Program-made: the position numbers and the translations under genes
Notes under the pieces: model-generated
What the model saw: the letters and a program-made list of their open reading frames with translations, nothing else
The model's database searches: none
Told to the model about the DNA's origin: nothing
Part shown: piece by piece, positions 16,085-24,489 of the stretch
Layout: each line of letters begins with the position of its first letter
Numbering within the stretch: the first letter of the stretch is position 1
From: Pseudomonas farris
Lineage (GTDB): Bacteria; Pseudomonadota; Gammaproteobacteria; Pseudomonadales; Pseudomonadaceae
Direction: 5' to 3'
Length of the DNA: 64,000 bases
Assembly (NCBI RefSeq): GCF_019145235.1
Contig: NZ_JAHSTV010000011.1
Coordinates: 62,001 to 126,000 of the forward strand

Positions 16085-16960
16085 TTAGTCGTTGCTGGGT
16101 TTGTTCACCGCTTGCAGTACGTATTGCGGCAAGGCGAACGCACCGATGTGGATTTCCGGGTTGTAGTAGCGGGTGATGATGCCGCTGCCGGCGAACCGCT
16201 GTTGCAGGGTTTCGCGGGACAATTTGCGATAGGCGGTATTGGTTGCGCCCCAAGCGAAGGTCATCGCGCCGCCGATGTAGGTCGGCACGGCCGCCTGATA
16301 GAAGTGCCAGTCCGGAAACAGGCTGCGCAGACGGCCGGCGGTGGTTTTGACTTCTTCGATTTGCATGAACGGCGTGCCGTTCTGGGTCACCAGGATGCCG
16401 CCTTCGTTCAGGCAGCGACGGCAAGCCTGGTAGAAGTTTTCGGAGAACAGCACTTCGCCCGGGCCGATCGGGTCGGTGGAGTCGGAAATGATCACGTCGA
16501 ACTTTTCGGTGGTGGTGGCGACGAAACGCATGCCGTCGTCGATCACCAGGTTCAGGCGTGGATCATCGAACGCCCCCTTGGAGTGATTCGGCAGGAATTC
16601 CTTGCACATGTCGACCACGGTGCCGTCGATCTCGACCATGGTGATGTGCTCGATGCTGCGGTGCTTGGCCACTTCACGCAGCATGCCGCCGTCGCCGCCG
16701 CCGATGATCAGTACGCGCTTGGCGGTGCCATGGGCGAGGATCGGCACGTGGGTGAGCATTTCGTGGTAGATGAATTCGTCGGCTTCGGTGGTCTGGATCA
16801 CGCCGTCCAGTGCCATTACCCGGCCCATGCGCGGGTTCTCGAAGATCACCAGGTGCTGGTGTTCGGTGCGTACTTCGTGCAGCAGTTTTTCCATGCGAAA
16901 ACGCTGGCCATAGCCTTCGTAGAGGGTTTCCAGGTACTCGCTGGTTGGAGTATTGCTCAT
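16085..16960 (-). CDS. speE: Polyamine aminopropyltransferase (spermidine synthase)
   Basis: A 291-residue enzyme transferring the aminopropyl group of decarboxylated S-adenosylmethionine to putrescine, giving spermidine and methylthioadenosine. Signatures: N-terminal LYEGYGQRFRMEKLLHEVRTEHQHL, GGGDGG at 87-92 in the nucleotide-binding loop, VEIDGTVVDMCKEFLP, and the catalytic-loop motif ISDSTDPIGPGE. Full length. The methylthioadenosine it makes feeds the methionine salvage genes mtnBDC found at 21.4-23.3 kb on the same strand. Confidence 0.95.
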   Translation of the reverse strand: MSNTPTSEYLETLYEGYGQRFRMEKLLHEVRTEHQHLVIFENPRMGRVMALDGVIQTTEADEFIYHEMLTHVPILAHGTAKRVLIIGGGDGGMLREVAKHRSIEHITMVEIDGTVVDMCKEFLPNHSKGAFDDPRLNLVIDDGMRFVATTTEKFDVIISDSTDPIGPGEVLFSENFYQACRRCLNEGGILVTQNGTPFMQIEEVKTTAGRLRSLFPDWHFYQAAVPTYIGGAMTFAWGATNTAYRKLSRETLQQRFAGSGIITRYYNPEIHIGAFALPQYVLQAVNKPSND

Positions 16961-17122
16961 GGGAAGTGCTCCGTGAATGCGGGTGGCAACGGACGGTTAC
17001 CCGCCCATGATGGCCAATCGAACGCCCCGATCGACCGGGAAAGACGCGCATTCTATGTCGCGGAATATGACAGGTCGAACGTTCCCCGAGCGAACATTAT
17101 TCTCAAAGGCTCGATGAACCAA

Positions 17123-17212
17123 TGTGGGAGCGGGCTTGCTCGCGAAAGCGGCTTATCATTCAACATTGATGTCGACTGACAGTCTGCATTCGCGAGCAAG
17201 CCCGCTCCCACA
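17123..17212. repeat. Paired REP element
   Basis: Inverted REP cores around a spacer with CATTCAACATTGATGTCGAC. A nearly identical spacer occurs in the pair at 57479-57573. Confidence 0.88.
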
Positions 17213-17249
17213 GGGTCCGGCGTTCCTACAGGGGAAAAGTGTCAGTCTG

Positions 17250-17441
17250 TCAGATCCGCACATTGCCTCGCGGCCCGGCGATGGCCCAGATGATCAGGCC
17301 CAGGACCGGCAGCAGGAGGATCAATAGCACCCAGATGATTTTCATCCCGGTTTCGGCGCCACTTTTAAGCACGTTGATGATGGCCCAGATATCCAGGGCA
17401 AGAATAATCAGACCGACCAGGCTGTTGAACGTGGAACCCAT
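17250..17441 (-). CDS. PLD nuclease N-terminal-domain small membrane protein
   Basis: A 63-residue protein with two hydrophobic helices (about 6-25 and 34-56). The second includes IIWVLLILLLPVLGLIIWAIAGPRG, the hallmark of the phospholipase-D N-terminal (PLDc_N) family: a membrane hairpin with W-hydrophobic-P-G-IIW. Here it stands alone with no phospholipase domain. Such stand-alone copies are common and uncharacterised. Confidence 0.85.
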   Translation of the reverse strand: MGSTFNSLVGLIILALDIWAIINVLKSGAETGMKIIWVLLILLLPVLGLIIWAIAGPRGNVRI

Positions 17442-17524
17442 GGTGACGCTCCCGAAGAGTGGTATGCACTCTTAGGATAGTCGGGCCTTGCGAGGGTTCC
17501 GTTTTATTACCGTTCTAGACAGCT

Positions 17525-18055
17525 TCAGACATGGATCGCCACTTTCAGGGCTTCCAGGGCGGGCGCGGCGGCGATGCCGACTTCGGCGCACAATTCGAGA
17601 ACCCGTGGCACGTCATTACCGTAGACCAGCACCACTTGCAGTTCATCGTCGAGCAACTGGCTGAAGTTCATCAGCGTGTAACCGCCGTTTTCCTTGTTCA
17701 TGCTGCTCATCTGCACCTGAATGCGATTGAGCGCCGTCAGGGCTTCGGTCTTGGCCAGCTGCTTGGGTTTGATGTTGAAATCGACGCTGGGACCGAACGA
17801 AGCGACGATCTGCGCAAACAGGTCCATGTAGGTGTCAGCCTGGAACAGCACGGTTTCCGGCAAGCTGCCGACGACCACCCACTCACCCAACGAAATCGGG
17901 AAGGTTTCGTCGTAGTTGATGTCCGGATTGGCCGCCAGAAAAGCCTCTGGATCGGCGTAAGCCTGAGCCGCTTCGTCAGCGACTTTCAGGATTTCGTCAT
18001 CGCTCATGCACCCGGAGCTGATTTTGCTGATGAGTTCGACGAGTGCGGCTTTCAT
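17525..18055 (-). CDS. Hypothetical protein, 176 residues
   Basis: Soluble acidic protein beginning MKAALVELISKISSGCMSDDEILKVADEAAQAYADPEAFLAANPDINYDE. No signal peptide, membrane helix or catalytic motif is evident. The central part (SLGEWVVVGSLPETVLFQADTY) and the end (VLVYGNDVPRVLELCAEVGIA) look like a compact alpha/beta fold. Likely a Pseudomonas-lineage protein. No function proposed. Confidence 0.75.
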   Translation of the reverse strand: MKAALVELISKISSGCMSDDEILKVADEAAQAYADPEAFLAANPDINYDETFPISLGEWVVVGSLPETVLFQADTYMDLFAQIVASFGPSVDFNIKPKQLAKTEALTALNRIQVQMSSMNKENGGYTLMNFSQLLDDELQVVLVYGNDVPRVLELCAEVGIAAAPALEALKVAIHV

Positions 18056-18122
18056 GAGGTGGATCCTGTAGCGAGGGAGATTTGAGGGCGCGAAGGATAG
18101 CGCAGGTTAAACGCAAAGACGA

Positions 18123-18198
18123 AAAGATCGCAGCCTTCGGCAGCTCCTACATTGGCATGACGTGCGCGCTGTAGGGCTGCCGAAGGCTGCGATCTTTT
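18123..18198. repeat. Inverted repeat of the GATCGCAGCC type
   Basis: AAAAGATCGCAGCCTTCGGC and its inverted complement about 30 bases apart, between two minus-strand genes. A different repeat family from the TGTGGGAGCGGGC REPs. Confidence 0.85.
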
Positions 18199-18205
18199 AA
18201 TGTGA

Positions 18206-18724
18206 TCAGCCGAGCAGTTTTTGCAGCTGAGCCGTGGTATCCACCGCGCCCATGGTTTTGGCCGCGTCCAGCGCGGATACGCCGTTGGCATCCTTGGCTT
18301 TCGGATCGGCGCCTTTGCTGATCAGGTAGTCGACGATTTCGACGCGGTTGAACATCGCCGCCATCATCAATGCAGTGCGACCGTCGAAGGACGAACCTTC
18401 CACTTGCGCGCCACCTTCCACCAACGCCTTGACCACCGCCAGATCACCCTTGAACGCCGCGCCGGCAATCGGGCTCTGGCCGTTGTCGTTGCGGATTTCC
18501 GGATCGGCCTTGTGCTCGAGCAGGACTTTTACCGTCTCGACATGGCCGTGGTACGCAGCGAGCATCAGCAAGGTATCGCCCTTGTGGTTGCGCAGGTTCG
18601 GCGGCAAGCCCTTGGTCAGCAGCGCAGCCATCATGGCCGCATCGCCCTCGCGCGCTTTGTTGAACACCTGTTCGGCAAATTCGGCAGCCTCTTCGGGTGT
18701 CATCTGGCGGCTTTTGTCTGACAT
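18206..18724 (-). CDS. Ankyrin-repeat protein
   Basis: A 172-residue protein with about four ankyrin repeats. Diagnostic units are NHKGDTLLMLAAYHGHVETVKVLLEH, NDNGQSPIAGAAFKGDLAVVKALVE, SFDGRTALMMAAMFNRVEIVDYLISKGAD and DANGVSALDAAKTMG. No signal peptide. The ATG at 18724 with GGAG upstream is preferred over 18736. Bacterial ankyrin proteins of this size usually act as protein-binding partners (for example with catalases or toxins). No partner is visible beside it. Confidence 0.9.
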   Translation of the reverse strand: MSDKSRQMTPEEAAEFAEQVFNKAREGDAAMMAALLTKGLPPNLRNHKGDTLLMLAAYHGHVETVKVLLEHKADPEIRNDNGQSPIAGAAFKGDLAVVKALVEGGAQVEGSSFDGRTALMMAAMFNRVEIVDYLISKGADPKAKDANGVSALDAAKTMGAVDTTAQLQKLLG

Positions 18725-18837
18725 TGGGGACTCCACATTCGGTCAATCGGAAAAGCCGATAGTTTCCCGAGCGCTCCGGAACCTGTCACTTCTTTTTTCT
18801 CATGGAAAGCCATAGCCACATTTAATAAGAGCCACAT

Positions 18838-20676
18838 TCAATAGCGGTACCTGCCACAGTGAATATCCGCCAGCACCTGCTCGGTGACTTGCACATAAGT
18901 CTGGGTGCCCGGCAACCAGGCGTAGATCGGGTCATCGCCGGTTTTGTTCGGGTCGAAGGCTTCGTCCTTGAGTCGGGTTTTCTGGTATTTGAAGGTCCCG
19001 GTGGTTTCCATTTTCACTTTCACCCGTAGGAAAAGTGGCACCGCATAGGCAGGCATTTGCTGCCTGGCGAAAGCCAGCAACTCGCTGAAATCCAGGGTCG
19101 CCAGGGATTCAGCCGGCGTGATTGCAGCCATCCCGGCACGTCCGTTGGTGTTGTGGATTTCTACGCCATAAGCCACGGCTTCGGCGATCTGCGGGTGTTG
19201 CAGGAGGATGTTCTCGACCTCGGTGGTCGAGACGTTTTCGCCCTTCCAGCGGTAGGTGTCGCCCAAACGATCGACAAACTGGGCGTGGCCAAACCCGATG
19301 TTGCGCAGCAAGTCACCGGTATTGAAGTAACGGTCGCCCTTCTTGAACACGTCGTGGAGCACGACTTTGGCGGTCTTCTGCGGATCGGTGTAGCCGTCCA
19401 GCGGCGCCTTGTCGTCGATCCTCGCCAGCAGCAAACCCTGCTCGCCCTTGGCCACTTTGCGCATGAAGCCCTTGGCATCACGGGTGGGTGCACCGCTGTC
19501 GTGGTCGTACGCCACCAGTTCCCAGGACATCAGGGAAAAACCGATGGTGTTGTCGAAGTTGAGGATATTGGTGAAGCCGATATTGCCGTCGCTGGCGGCG
19601 TACAGCTCGCAGATATGGTCAACGGCAAAACGCGTCTTGAACTCGCTCCACGCGCCGGGGCGCAGACCATTGCCGATCATCTTCGTCACGCTGTGCCGAC
19701 TGTCATCGACGCTGCGCGGTTGATCCACCAGGTAGCGGCACAATTCGCCGACATAACCGAGGGTGGTCGCCCGGTATTTGCGCACGTCGCTCCAGAACTG
19801 GCTGGCGCTGAACTTGCGGCGGATGGCAAACCCCGACGCCCCGCTGATTGCCGAGCCCCAGCACACGCAGAGCCCGGTGGCGTGGTACAGCGGCAAGGTG
19901 CAATAGACGACGTCCTGCGGCTGCATATCCAGGGCAATCAGCCCGAAGCTGGCGGAACTGCGCATCCAGCGGCCATGCTTGAACACCCCCGCCTTGGGCA
20001 ACCCGGTGGTGCCCGAGGTGTAAATGTAGAAACAAGGATCGTCGAGAAAAACCTGCTGACTGCTGACGGGGTTATCGCTGCACGCTTCGGTGCTGACCCT
20101 CATCAGGTTGATGAAGCCATCGGGCGAATTGCCCGGGTCGCGATAAGTGTCTTGATCGGCGACAAACCAGGTGCGCGCCGCGTCGATGGACACCCGCTCG
20201 CGGACCGCATTGAAGGCCGGAACCAGCTCTTCTCCGACCACGATCGCCACCGGCGCCCCCAGGTTCAGGCTATGGGCCAGGGTATCGCGGGTCTGGGAGG
20301 TATTGAGCAAGGCGCTGATCGCGCCGACCTTGGCCACCGCCAATATCGTCACCAATAGTTCCGGACGATTTTCGATAAAGATCGCCACCACATCGCCCTT
20401 GCCGATGCCTTGGGCTATCAAATGATAGGCGATGCGATTGGCCCACTGATTGACCTGTGCATAAGTGAGCGCTACCTCGCCCTGCAGCAAGGCCGGACCA
20501 TTGGGATTACGCAATGTCGCCTGCTCGAAGCTCCAGCCAAGGCCGCACGGTTGGGTCGGGTCCTTGACGTTGGCGGCTTTCATGCCCTTCACCACGCGGG
20601 GAATGGCTTTGGCAATGGAAGGCAGCTTGCGGAGCATCATGCCCCAGGTAATCGTGTCGTTCAGCGTGCGGCTCAT
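18838..20676 (-). CDS. Long-chain acyl-CoA synthetase (AMP-binding, FATP-like)
   Basis: A 612-residue adenylate-forming enzyme activating fatty acids to acyl-CoA. The P-loop-like motif YIYTSGTTGLPKAG is at 217-230. The adenylate motif FNTGDLLR and the hinge DRLGDTYRWKGENVSTTEVE follow, with the C-terminal lysine region GTFKYQKTRLKDE. The arrangement matches very-long-chain acyl-CoA synthetase/FATP-type proteins rather than canonical FadD. Divergent from the DUF3509 gene across a 354-base AT-rich region. Confidence 0.92.
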   Translation of the reverse strand: MSRTLNDTITWGMMLRKLPSIAKAIPRVVKGMKAANVKDPTQPCGLGWSFEQATLRNPNGPALLQGEVALTYAQVNQWANRIAYHLIAQGIGKGDVVAIFIENRPELLVTILAVAKVGAISALLNTSQTRDTLAHSLNLGAPVAIVVGEELVPAFNAVRERVSIDAARTWFVADQDTYRDPGNSPDGFINLMRVSTEACSDNPVSSQQVFLDDPCFYIYTSGTTGLPKAGVFKHGRWMRSSASFGLIALDMQPQDVVYCTLPLYHATGLCVCWGSAISGASGFAIRRKFSASQFWSDVRKYRATTLGYVGELCRYLVDQPRSVDDSRHSVTKMIGNGLRPGAWSEFKTRFAVDHICELYAASDGNIGFTNILNFDNTIGFSLMSWELVAYDHDSGAPTRDAKGFMRKVAKGEQGLLLARIDDKAPLDGYTDPQKTAKVVLHDVFKKGDRYFNTGDLLRNIGFGHAQFVDRLGDTYRWKGENVSTTEVENILLQHPQIAEAVAYGVEIHNTNGRAGMAAITPAESLATLDFSELLAFARQQMPAYAVPLFLRVKVKMETTGTFKYQKTRLKDEAFDPNKTGDDPIYAWLPGTQTYVQVTEQVLADIHCGRYRY

Positions 20677-20866
20677 GGTGCTCCCGTTCGATCTTCTTAT
20701 TGTCGGGTGGCGTTGATTGAGGCCGAAAATACGTCAGCGGTTCTTGCGCTGTACACGCAGTTTTTGAAATGTTTTGTATCCGCGACTGAAGCGTTCAGAC
20801 CGAAGATCGAAAAGCGGAACCCTGGCGTTGTGATTGGTTCCATCGAATCGATGCCGACCACGCAAA

Positions 20867-20905
20867 ATGCAGGATGCACGATGACCATTCATGCAGATTG
20901 CACGA
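20867..20905 (+). promoter_or_regulatory. Tandem candidate activator sites (TGCA-N3-TGCA)
   Basis: ATGCAGGATGCACGA (20867-20881) and ATGCAGATTGCACGA (20891-20905) agree at 13 of 15 positions and start 24 bases apart. Each contains the inverted repeat TGCA-N3-TGCA. They lie 65-100 bases upstream of the sigma-54 -24 box, the usual distance for an enhancer-binding protein. Confidence 0.6.
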
Positions 20906-20927
20906 AAGCACAAAAACACAATTTTAT

Positions 20928-20940
20928 TAACTTATTGATT
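20928..20940 (-). promoter_or_regulatory. IHF-binding site
   Basis: The minus strand reads AATCAATAAGTTA, an exact match to WATCAANNNNTTR, inside an AT-rich stretch 28 bases upstream of the -24 box. Confidence 0.65.
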
Positions 20941-20967
20941 TATATGAATTTTTAAAAAATAGGGCGC

Positions 20968-20983
20968 TGGCACAATCACTGCA
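20968..20983 (+). promoter_or_regulatory. Sigma-54 promoter of the DUF3509 gene
   Basis: TGGCACAATCACTGCA: a perfect TGGCAC -24 element, GG-N10-GC spacing and a -12 of CTGCA. It ends 48 bases before the ATG at 21031. Confidence 0.8.
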
Positions 20984-21030
20984 ACTACCTCTCCATGTTG
21001 CCCTTCAAAGCACTCACGGAGCTGATAGAC

Positions 21031-21309
21031 ATGAGCCTGATCCAGGAAAAATTTTCGTCGCTGTTCTCCAACTTCGAAGTGACCACCCAGCCACGGCCTG
21101 ACGGCGGCATTCTGCTGACCCTTCGCAGTACGGACGGCAAAGTCTTCAAACGTTCGATTTCCTACCAGCAATTGCATGCCGGCGATCAGCTGTCATGGGT
21201 GATTAGCGCGATACGTCGTGACGTCGCCGAACAGGCCAGCGAACTGCCGCAGATCTCCATGCTGCAAAGCCAGCAACGGTTCGCCTTGCCGACCTATCAC
21301 TCGGTTTAA
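21031..21309 (+). CDS. DUF3509 domain protein
   Basis: A 92-residue protein starting MSLIQEKFSSLFSNFEVTTQPRPDGGILLTLRSTDGKVFKRSISYQQL, matching the small Pseudomonas-enriched DUF3509 family; function unknown. Soluble, no cysteines. The ATG at 21031 has GGAG upstream. It has its own terminator and a sigma-54/IHF promoter, so it is tightly regulated, most likely by an activator responding to a specific signal. The divergent gene encodes an acyl-CoA synthetase, which may hint at the physiological setting. Confidence 0.85.
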   Translation: MSLIQEKFSSLFSNFEVTTQPRPDGGILLTLRSTDGKVFKRSISYQQLHAGDQLSWVISAIRRDVAEQASELPQISMLQSQQRFALPTYHSV

Positions 21310-21332
21310 ACGCTACAACGCTACAAACAAAC

Positions 21333-21371
21333 AGGCCGTGAGAGCTTTCGCTTCACGGCCTGTTTTGTTTT
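21333..21371 (+). terminator. Rho-independent terminator of the DUF3509 gene
   Basis: Stem AGGCCGTGA / TCACGGCCT followed by GTTTTGTTTTCT. Confidence 0.8.
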
Positions 21372-21384
21372 CTGGAGCGTAATC

Positions 21385-21416
21385 CATGTGGGAGCGAGCC
21401 TGCTCGCTCCCACATG
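21385..21416. repeat. Single palindromic REP-like hairpin
   Basis: CATGTGGGAGCGAGC and its complement separated by two bases form one compact hairpin, between convergent genes. Confidence 0.8.
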
Positions 21417-21432
21417 TTATGTGCGTTGATCT

Positions 21433-22116
21433 TTAAAAAGTGGAAGGATTTATCCGCGCAAAGCTGTCGACGGTCACATGCCCTGCCAGTTCTCCACCCT
21501 CACGGGCCAAGCCACAGGTTGCCATCCCGGCCGTCTGCGCGGCATCCAGCTCTTGAACGATGTCGGACAGAAACAGAATCTGCGAAGCCTCGACGCCAAT
21601 TGCCTGGGTAATGCGCTCGTAGGACTGCGCTTCGCGCTTGGGCCCTGAGGTGGTGTCGAAATGGCCGCTGAACAGTGGCGACAAATCCCCCGCGTCCGAG
21701 CAACCGAAGATCAGTTTTTGCGCCTGAATCGAGCCCGAAGAATACACAAACAGTTGATAGCCTTCCTGATGCCAGCGCTTGAGCGCTTCAACGGCATCCG
21801 GGTACACGTGGCCTTTCAACTGCCCGACCTGATAACCCTGCTCCCAGACCATGCCTTGCAACGCCTTGAGTGGCGTGGCCTTGCGGTCTTCGGCGATCCA
21901 CCCCAGCAGGATTTCGATGACCCGTTCGACGTCGGCTTGCGGCTCACCGCTGTCACGCCGAACAGCGGCGAGCTGCTCGGCAACGTCGGCGCGTTCGGCG
22001 TTTTCGCGAACGAAATCCGGTAGGTGTTTGGCCGCGTAGGGAAACAGCACGTCGAACACAAAACTCACCGCACTGGTGGTGCCTTCGATGTCGGTGAGAA
22101 TCGCTTTGATCGGCAT
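21433..22116 (-). CDS. mtnC: Acireductone synthase (2,3-diketo-5-methylthiopentyl-1-phosphate enolase-phosphatase)
   Basis: A 227-residue HAD-family bifunctional enzyme of methionine salvage. It enolises and dephosphorylates the diketone phosphate to acireductone. Motif I is ILTDIEGTTS with Asp9 and Glu11, SSGSIQAQKL provides motif II, and FLSDIVQELDAA motif IV. Last of the mtnB-mtnD-mtnC run, starting 4 bases after mtnD. The start at MPIKAILTD is chosen because the HAD motif must lie at the N-terminus. Confidence 0.94.
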   Translation of the reverse strand: MPIKAILTDIEGTTSAVSFVFDVLFPYAAKHLPDFVRENAERADVAEQLAAVRRDSGEPQADVERVIEILLGWIAEDRKATPLKALQGMVWEQGYQVGQLKGHVYPDAVEALKRWHQEGYQLFVYSSGSIQAQKLIFGCSDAGDLSPLFSGHFDTTSGPKREAQSYERITQAIGVEASQILFLSDIVQELDAAQTAGMATCGLAREGGELAGHVTVDSFARINPSTF

Positions 22117-22120
22117 CGAC

Positions 22121-22666
22121 TCAGTCCTCGAGACGCGGGAAGCGGCTGGCGATGTCATCGCCGGTGAAACTGGCCACCCAGCCTTCGGGGTTGTTGAACA
22201 GTCGGATTGCGACAAAATGCGGGTGCTCGCCCATGTCGAACCAGTGCTTTGTGCCGGCCGGCACCGAGATCAAGTCGTTTTTCTCGCAGAGCACGGCGTA
22301 GACGTAATCGCCGATGTGCAGGCTGAACAAGCCACGGCCGGCGACGAAAAATCGTACTTCGTCTTCAGCATGGCGGTGTTCATCGAGGAACTTGGCGCGC
22401 AACTCGGCTTTTTGCGGGTGATCGCTGTTCAGGCTGATCACGTCGACAGTGATGTAACCGCGCTCGGTCATCAGCTTGTCGATTTGCTCCTGATACGCGG
22501 CGATCACTTCTTCATGGCTGGCGCCGGGCTGGATTTTCGCCGTGGCTTGCCAACGGTCGAAGCGCACGCCCTGCTCGGCCAGGGTCGAGGCAATGTCCTC
22601 GAGGTGGGTCAGGACTTTGTTCGGTATTTCAGGGCTGGAGACGTGATAAACGGACAGGCTGCTCAT
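22121..22666 (-). CDS. mtnD: Acireductone dioxygenase
   Basis: A 181-residue cupin. The metal ligands are H97, H99 and E103 in HRHAEDEVRFFV, plus H141 in GTKHWFDMG. With Fe2+ it converts acireductone to the methionine precursor 2-keto-4-methylthiobutyrate and formate; with Ni2+ it takes an off-pathway route. Middle gene of the methionine salvage operon. Full length. Confidence 0.95.
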   Translation of the reverse strand: MSSLSVYHVSSPEIPNKVLTHLEDIASTLAEQGVRFDRWQATAKIQPGASHEEVIAAYQEQIDKLMTERGYITVDVISLNSDHPQKAELRAKFLDEHRHAEDEVRFFVAGRGLFSLHIGDYVYAVLCEKNDLISVPAGTKHWFDMGEHPHFVAIRLFNNPEGWVASFTGDDIASRFPRLED

Positions 22667-22686
22667 CTGGGCAACTCCTTAACGGT

Positions 22687-23313
22687 TCATGCTTTATGGT
22701 TCGAGAGCGAGCGCGTCTTCAACTCGCACTCGAACAAAAATTCAAAGGCCTCGATCTGCCGCAGCGCGTCGCTCATGCGTGCGCCCCACGTGTAGAGGCC
22801 ATGGCCGCGGATCAGGTAGCCGACGCAATCGGGGTGGGCATCAAGCCAAGGCTGCACCTTGGCGGCCAGCCGTGCAATGTCCTGATCATTGTCGAAAATC
22901 GGCACGCGCACCCGGGATTCGTGGGTCGAGACGCCGCTGAAGGCCTTTTGCAGTTCGTAGTCTTCGAACTCGATGAAGTCTTCCGGCGTCAGGCGCGACA
23001 GCACCGTGGCATGCACCGAATGGGTGTGCAGCACCGCGCCAATCTCCGGGCGCCAGCGGTAGAGCTGAGTATGCAGCAGGGTTTCGGCGGACGGTTTTTT
23101 GCCCGGCTCCAGGCTATTGCCCGACAGGTTGGTGGCCAGCACATCATCCAGGCTCAACTGGCCTTTGTGCTTGCCAGACACCGTCAGCAAGGCTTCGGTC
23201 GGCGACAGGCGGGTCGAGTAATTACTGCTGGTGGCCGGCGACCAGCCACGCCCATACAGAAATCGCCCGGCGTCGATGATTTCCTGGGCGAGGTGTTCAC
23301 GGGTAAGGCTCAT
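22687..23313 (-). CDS. mtnB: Methylthioribulose-1-phosphate dehydratase
   Basis: A 208-residue class II aldolase-fold zinc enzyme. Zn ligands His96 and His98 are in VLHTHSVHATVLSRL, with a further histidine in LIRGHGLYTWG. It dehydrates methylthioribulose-1-phosphate to the diketone used by MtnC. Its start overlaps the stop of the MFS transporter gene by 4 bases, and mtnD follows 20 bases later. mtnA and mtnP are not in the window. Confidence 0.94.
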   Translation of the reverse strand: MSLTREHLAQEIIDAGRFLYGRGWSPATSSNYSTRLSPTEALLTVSGKHKGQLSLDDVLATNLSGNSLEPGKKPSAETLLHTQLYRWRPEIGAVLHTHSVHATVLSRLTPEDFIEFEDYELQKAFSGVSTHESRVRVPIFDNDQDIARLAAKVQPWLDAHPDCVGYLIRGHGLYTWGARMSDALRQIEAFEFLFECELKTRSLSNHKA

Positions 23314-24455
23314 GGCCTGTCCTCTTGCATACGTGTTGCAATGATAACGGCAGCGGCGAAGGCTGCGAGGCTGGCAATACTAAAGGTCAATGTGGCGCCG
23401 AGGGCATTCCAGCTATAGCCGGAGTACAGCGCGCCCAGTGCACCGCCAGTGCCGGCCAGCGCGGCATACAACGCTTGGCCCTGTCCTTGCTGACGCGCGC
23501 CGAAGCTACGTTGCACGAACTGGATGGCAGCCGCGTGAAAGCTGCCGAAGGTTGCGGCGTGCAGCACTTGGGCAAACAGCAGCACCCAGAGAAACTCGGC
23601 AAACGAACCGAGCAACAACCAACGCAACGCCGCCAGCAGGAAACTCGCCAGCAGCACTCGGCGCACCGAGAAACGCGTAAGGATTTTGCTCATGGCCACA
23701 AACATCAAGACTTCGGCAACCACGCCGACTGCCCAGAGCATGCCGATCAGCCCGCGACTGTACCCGAGTCGCTCAAGGTGCAGGGTCAGAAAGGTGTAAT
23801 ACGGCCCGTGACTCATCTGCATCAGCGCCACGCAACCGTAGAACGCCAATACCCCGGGGTTGCGCAATTGCTGGAGGAATCCCTCCCCCGCCAACCGTTC
23901 ACTCTGAATCGGTTGCGCGTTAGGCACCCATAAACTGCTGACGACGATCCCGGCCATGATCAGCACCAACGCCACCGGATAGATGTCCAGGCTGAGCCAT
24001 TCGAACATCCGTCCGAGGGCGACCACGGTGATGATGAAACCGATGGAACCCCACAGGCGAATCTGACTGTAGCGAGATGTCTGGCCGTTCAAGTGCGCCA
24101 GGGTGATGACTTCGAACTGAGGCAATACCGCGTGCCAGAAGAACGCGTGCAAGGCCATGACCATCGCCAGCCAGGCGTAGCTTTTGCTGACGAAAATCAG
24201 TGAGAAGGTCAGCAGCGTACAGACCGCGCCGAACCGCACGATGGCCAGCCGTCGCCCGGTGTAGTCACCGAGCCAGCCCCAGATATTCGGCGCCACGCAG
24301 CGCATCAGCATCGGGATCGCCACCAGTTCGCCGATGCGCGCACTGGAAAAGCCCAGGTGATCGAAGTACAGCGCCAGGAATGGCGCTGTCGAACCGAGCA
24401 AGGCGAAATAGAACAGATAGAAACTGGAAAGCCGCCAGTACGGAAGCGCCGCCAT
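23310..24455 (-). CDS. MFS transporter, HcaT/3-phenylpropionate-type
   Basis: A 381-residue inner-membrane transporter with about 12 transmembrane helices. It begins with the MFS-1-like signature YWRLSSFYLFYFALLGSTAPFLALYF, and the cytoplasmic loop LGDYTGRRLAIVRFG follows helix 2. The sequence resembles the E. coli HcaT group. Translational overlap with mtnB (4 bases) suggests co-expression with methionine salvage, so a methylthio-compound or sulfur metabolite is a possible cargo (inference). Confidence 0.88.
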   Translation of the reverse strand: MAALPYWRLSSFYLFYFALLGSTAPFLALYFDHLGFSSARIGELVAIPMLMRCVAPNIWGWLGDYTGRRLAIVRFGAVCTLLTFSLIFVSKSYAWLAMVMALHAFFWHAVLPQFEVITLAHLNGQTSRYSQIRLWGSIGFIITVVALGRMFEWLSLDIYPVALVLIMAGIVVSSLWVPNAQPIQSERLAGEGFLQQLRNPGVLAFYGCVALMQMSHGPYYTFLTLHLERLGYSRGLIGMLWAVGVVAEVLMFVAMSKILTRFSVRRVLLASFLLAALRWLLLGSFAEFLWVLLFAQVLHAATFGSFHAAAIQFVQRSFGARQQGQGQALYAALAGTGGALGALYSGYSWNALGATLTFSIASLAAFAAAVIIATRMQEDRP

Positions 24456-24489
24456 GGTCGTCAGACCCCGGCGGCCATAAGGTCAGCCA

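Larger units (their letters stand above)
20677..21030. other. AT-rich divergent regulatory region
   Basis: Between the acyl-CoA synthetase and the DUF3509 gene. It holds two 15-base direct repeats, an IHF match and a sigma-54 promoter, all oriented for the DUF3509 gene. No small gene is credible here. Confidence 0.6.

Noticed and set aside
15900..16424. Upstream extension of the 77-residue gene to 16424
   Set aside because: It reads through a REP pair and the end of speE on the same strand in a different frame; the start at 15866 has a near-perfect ribosome site.
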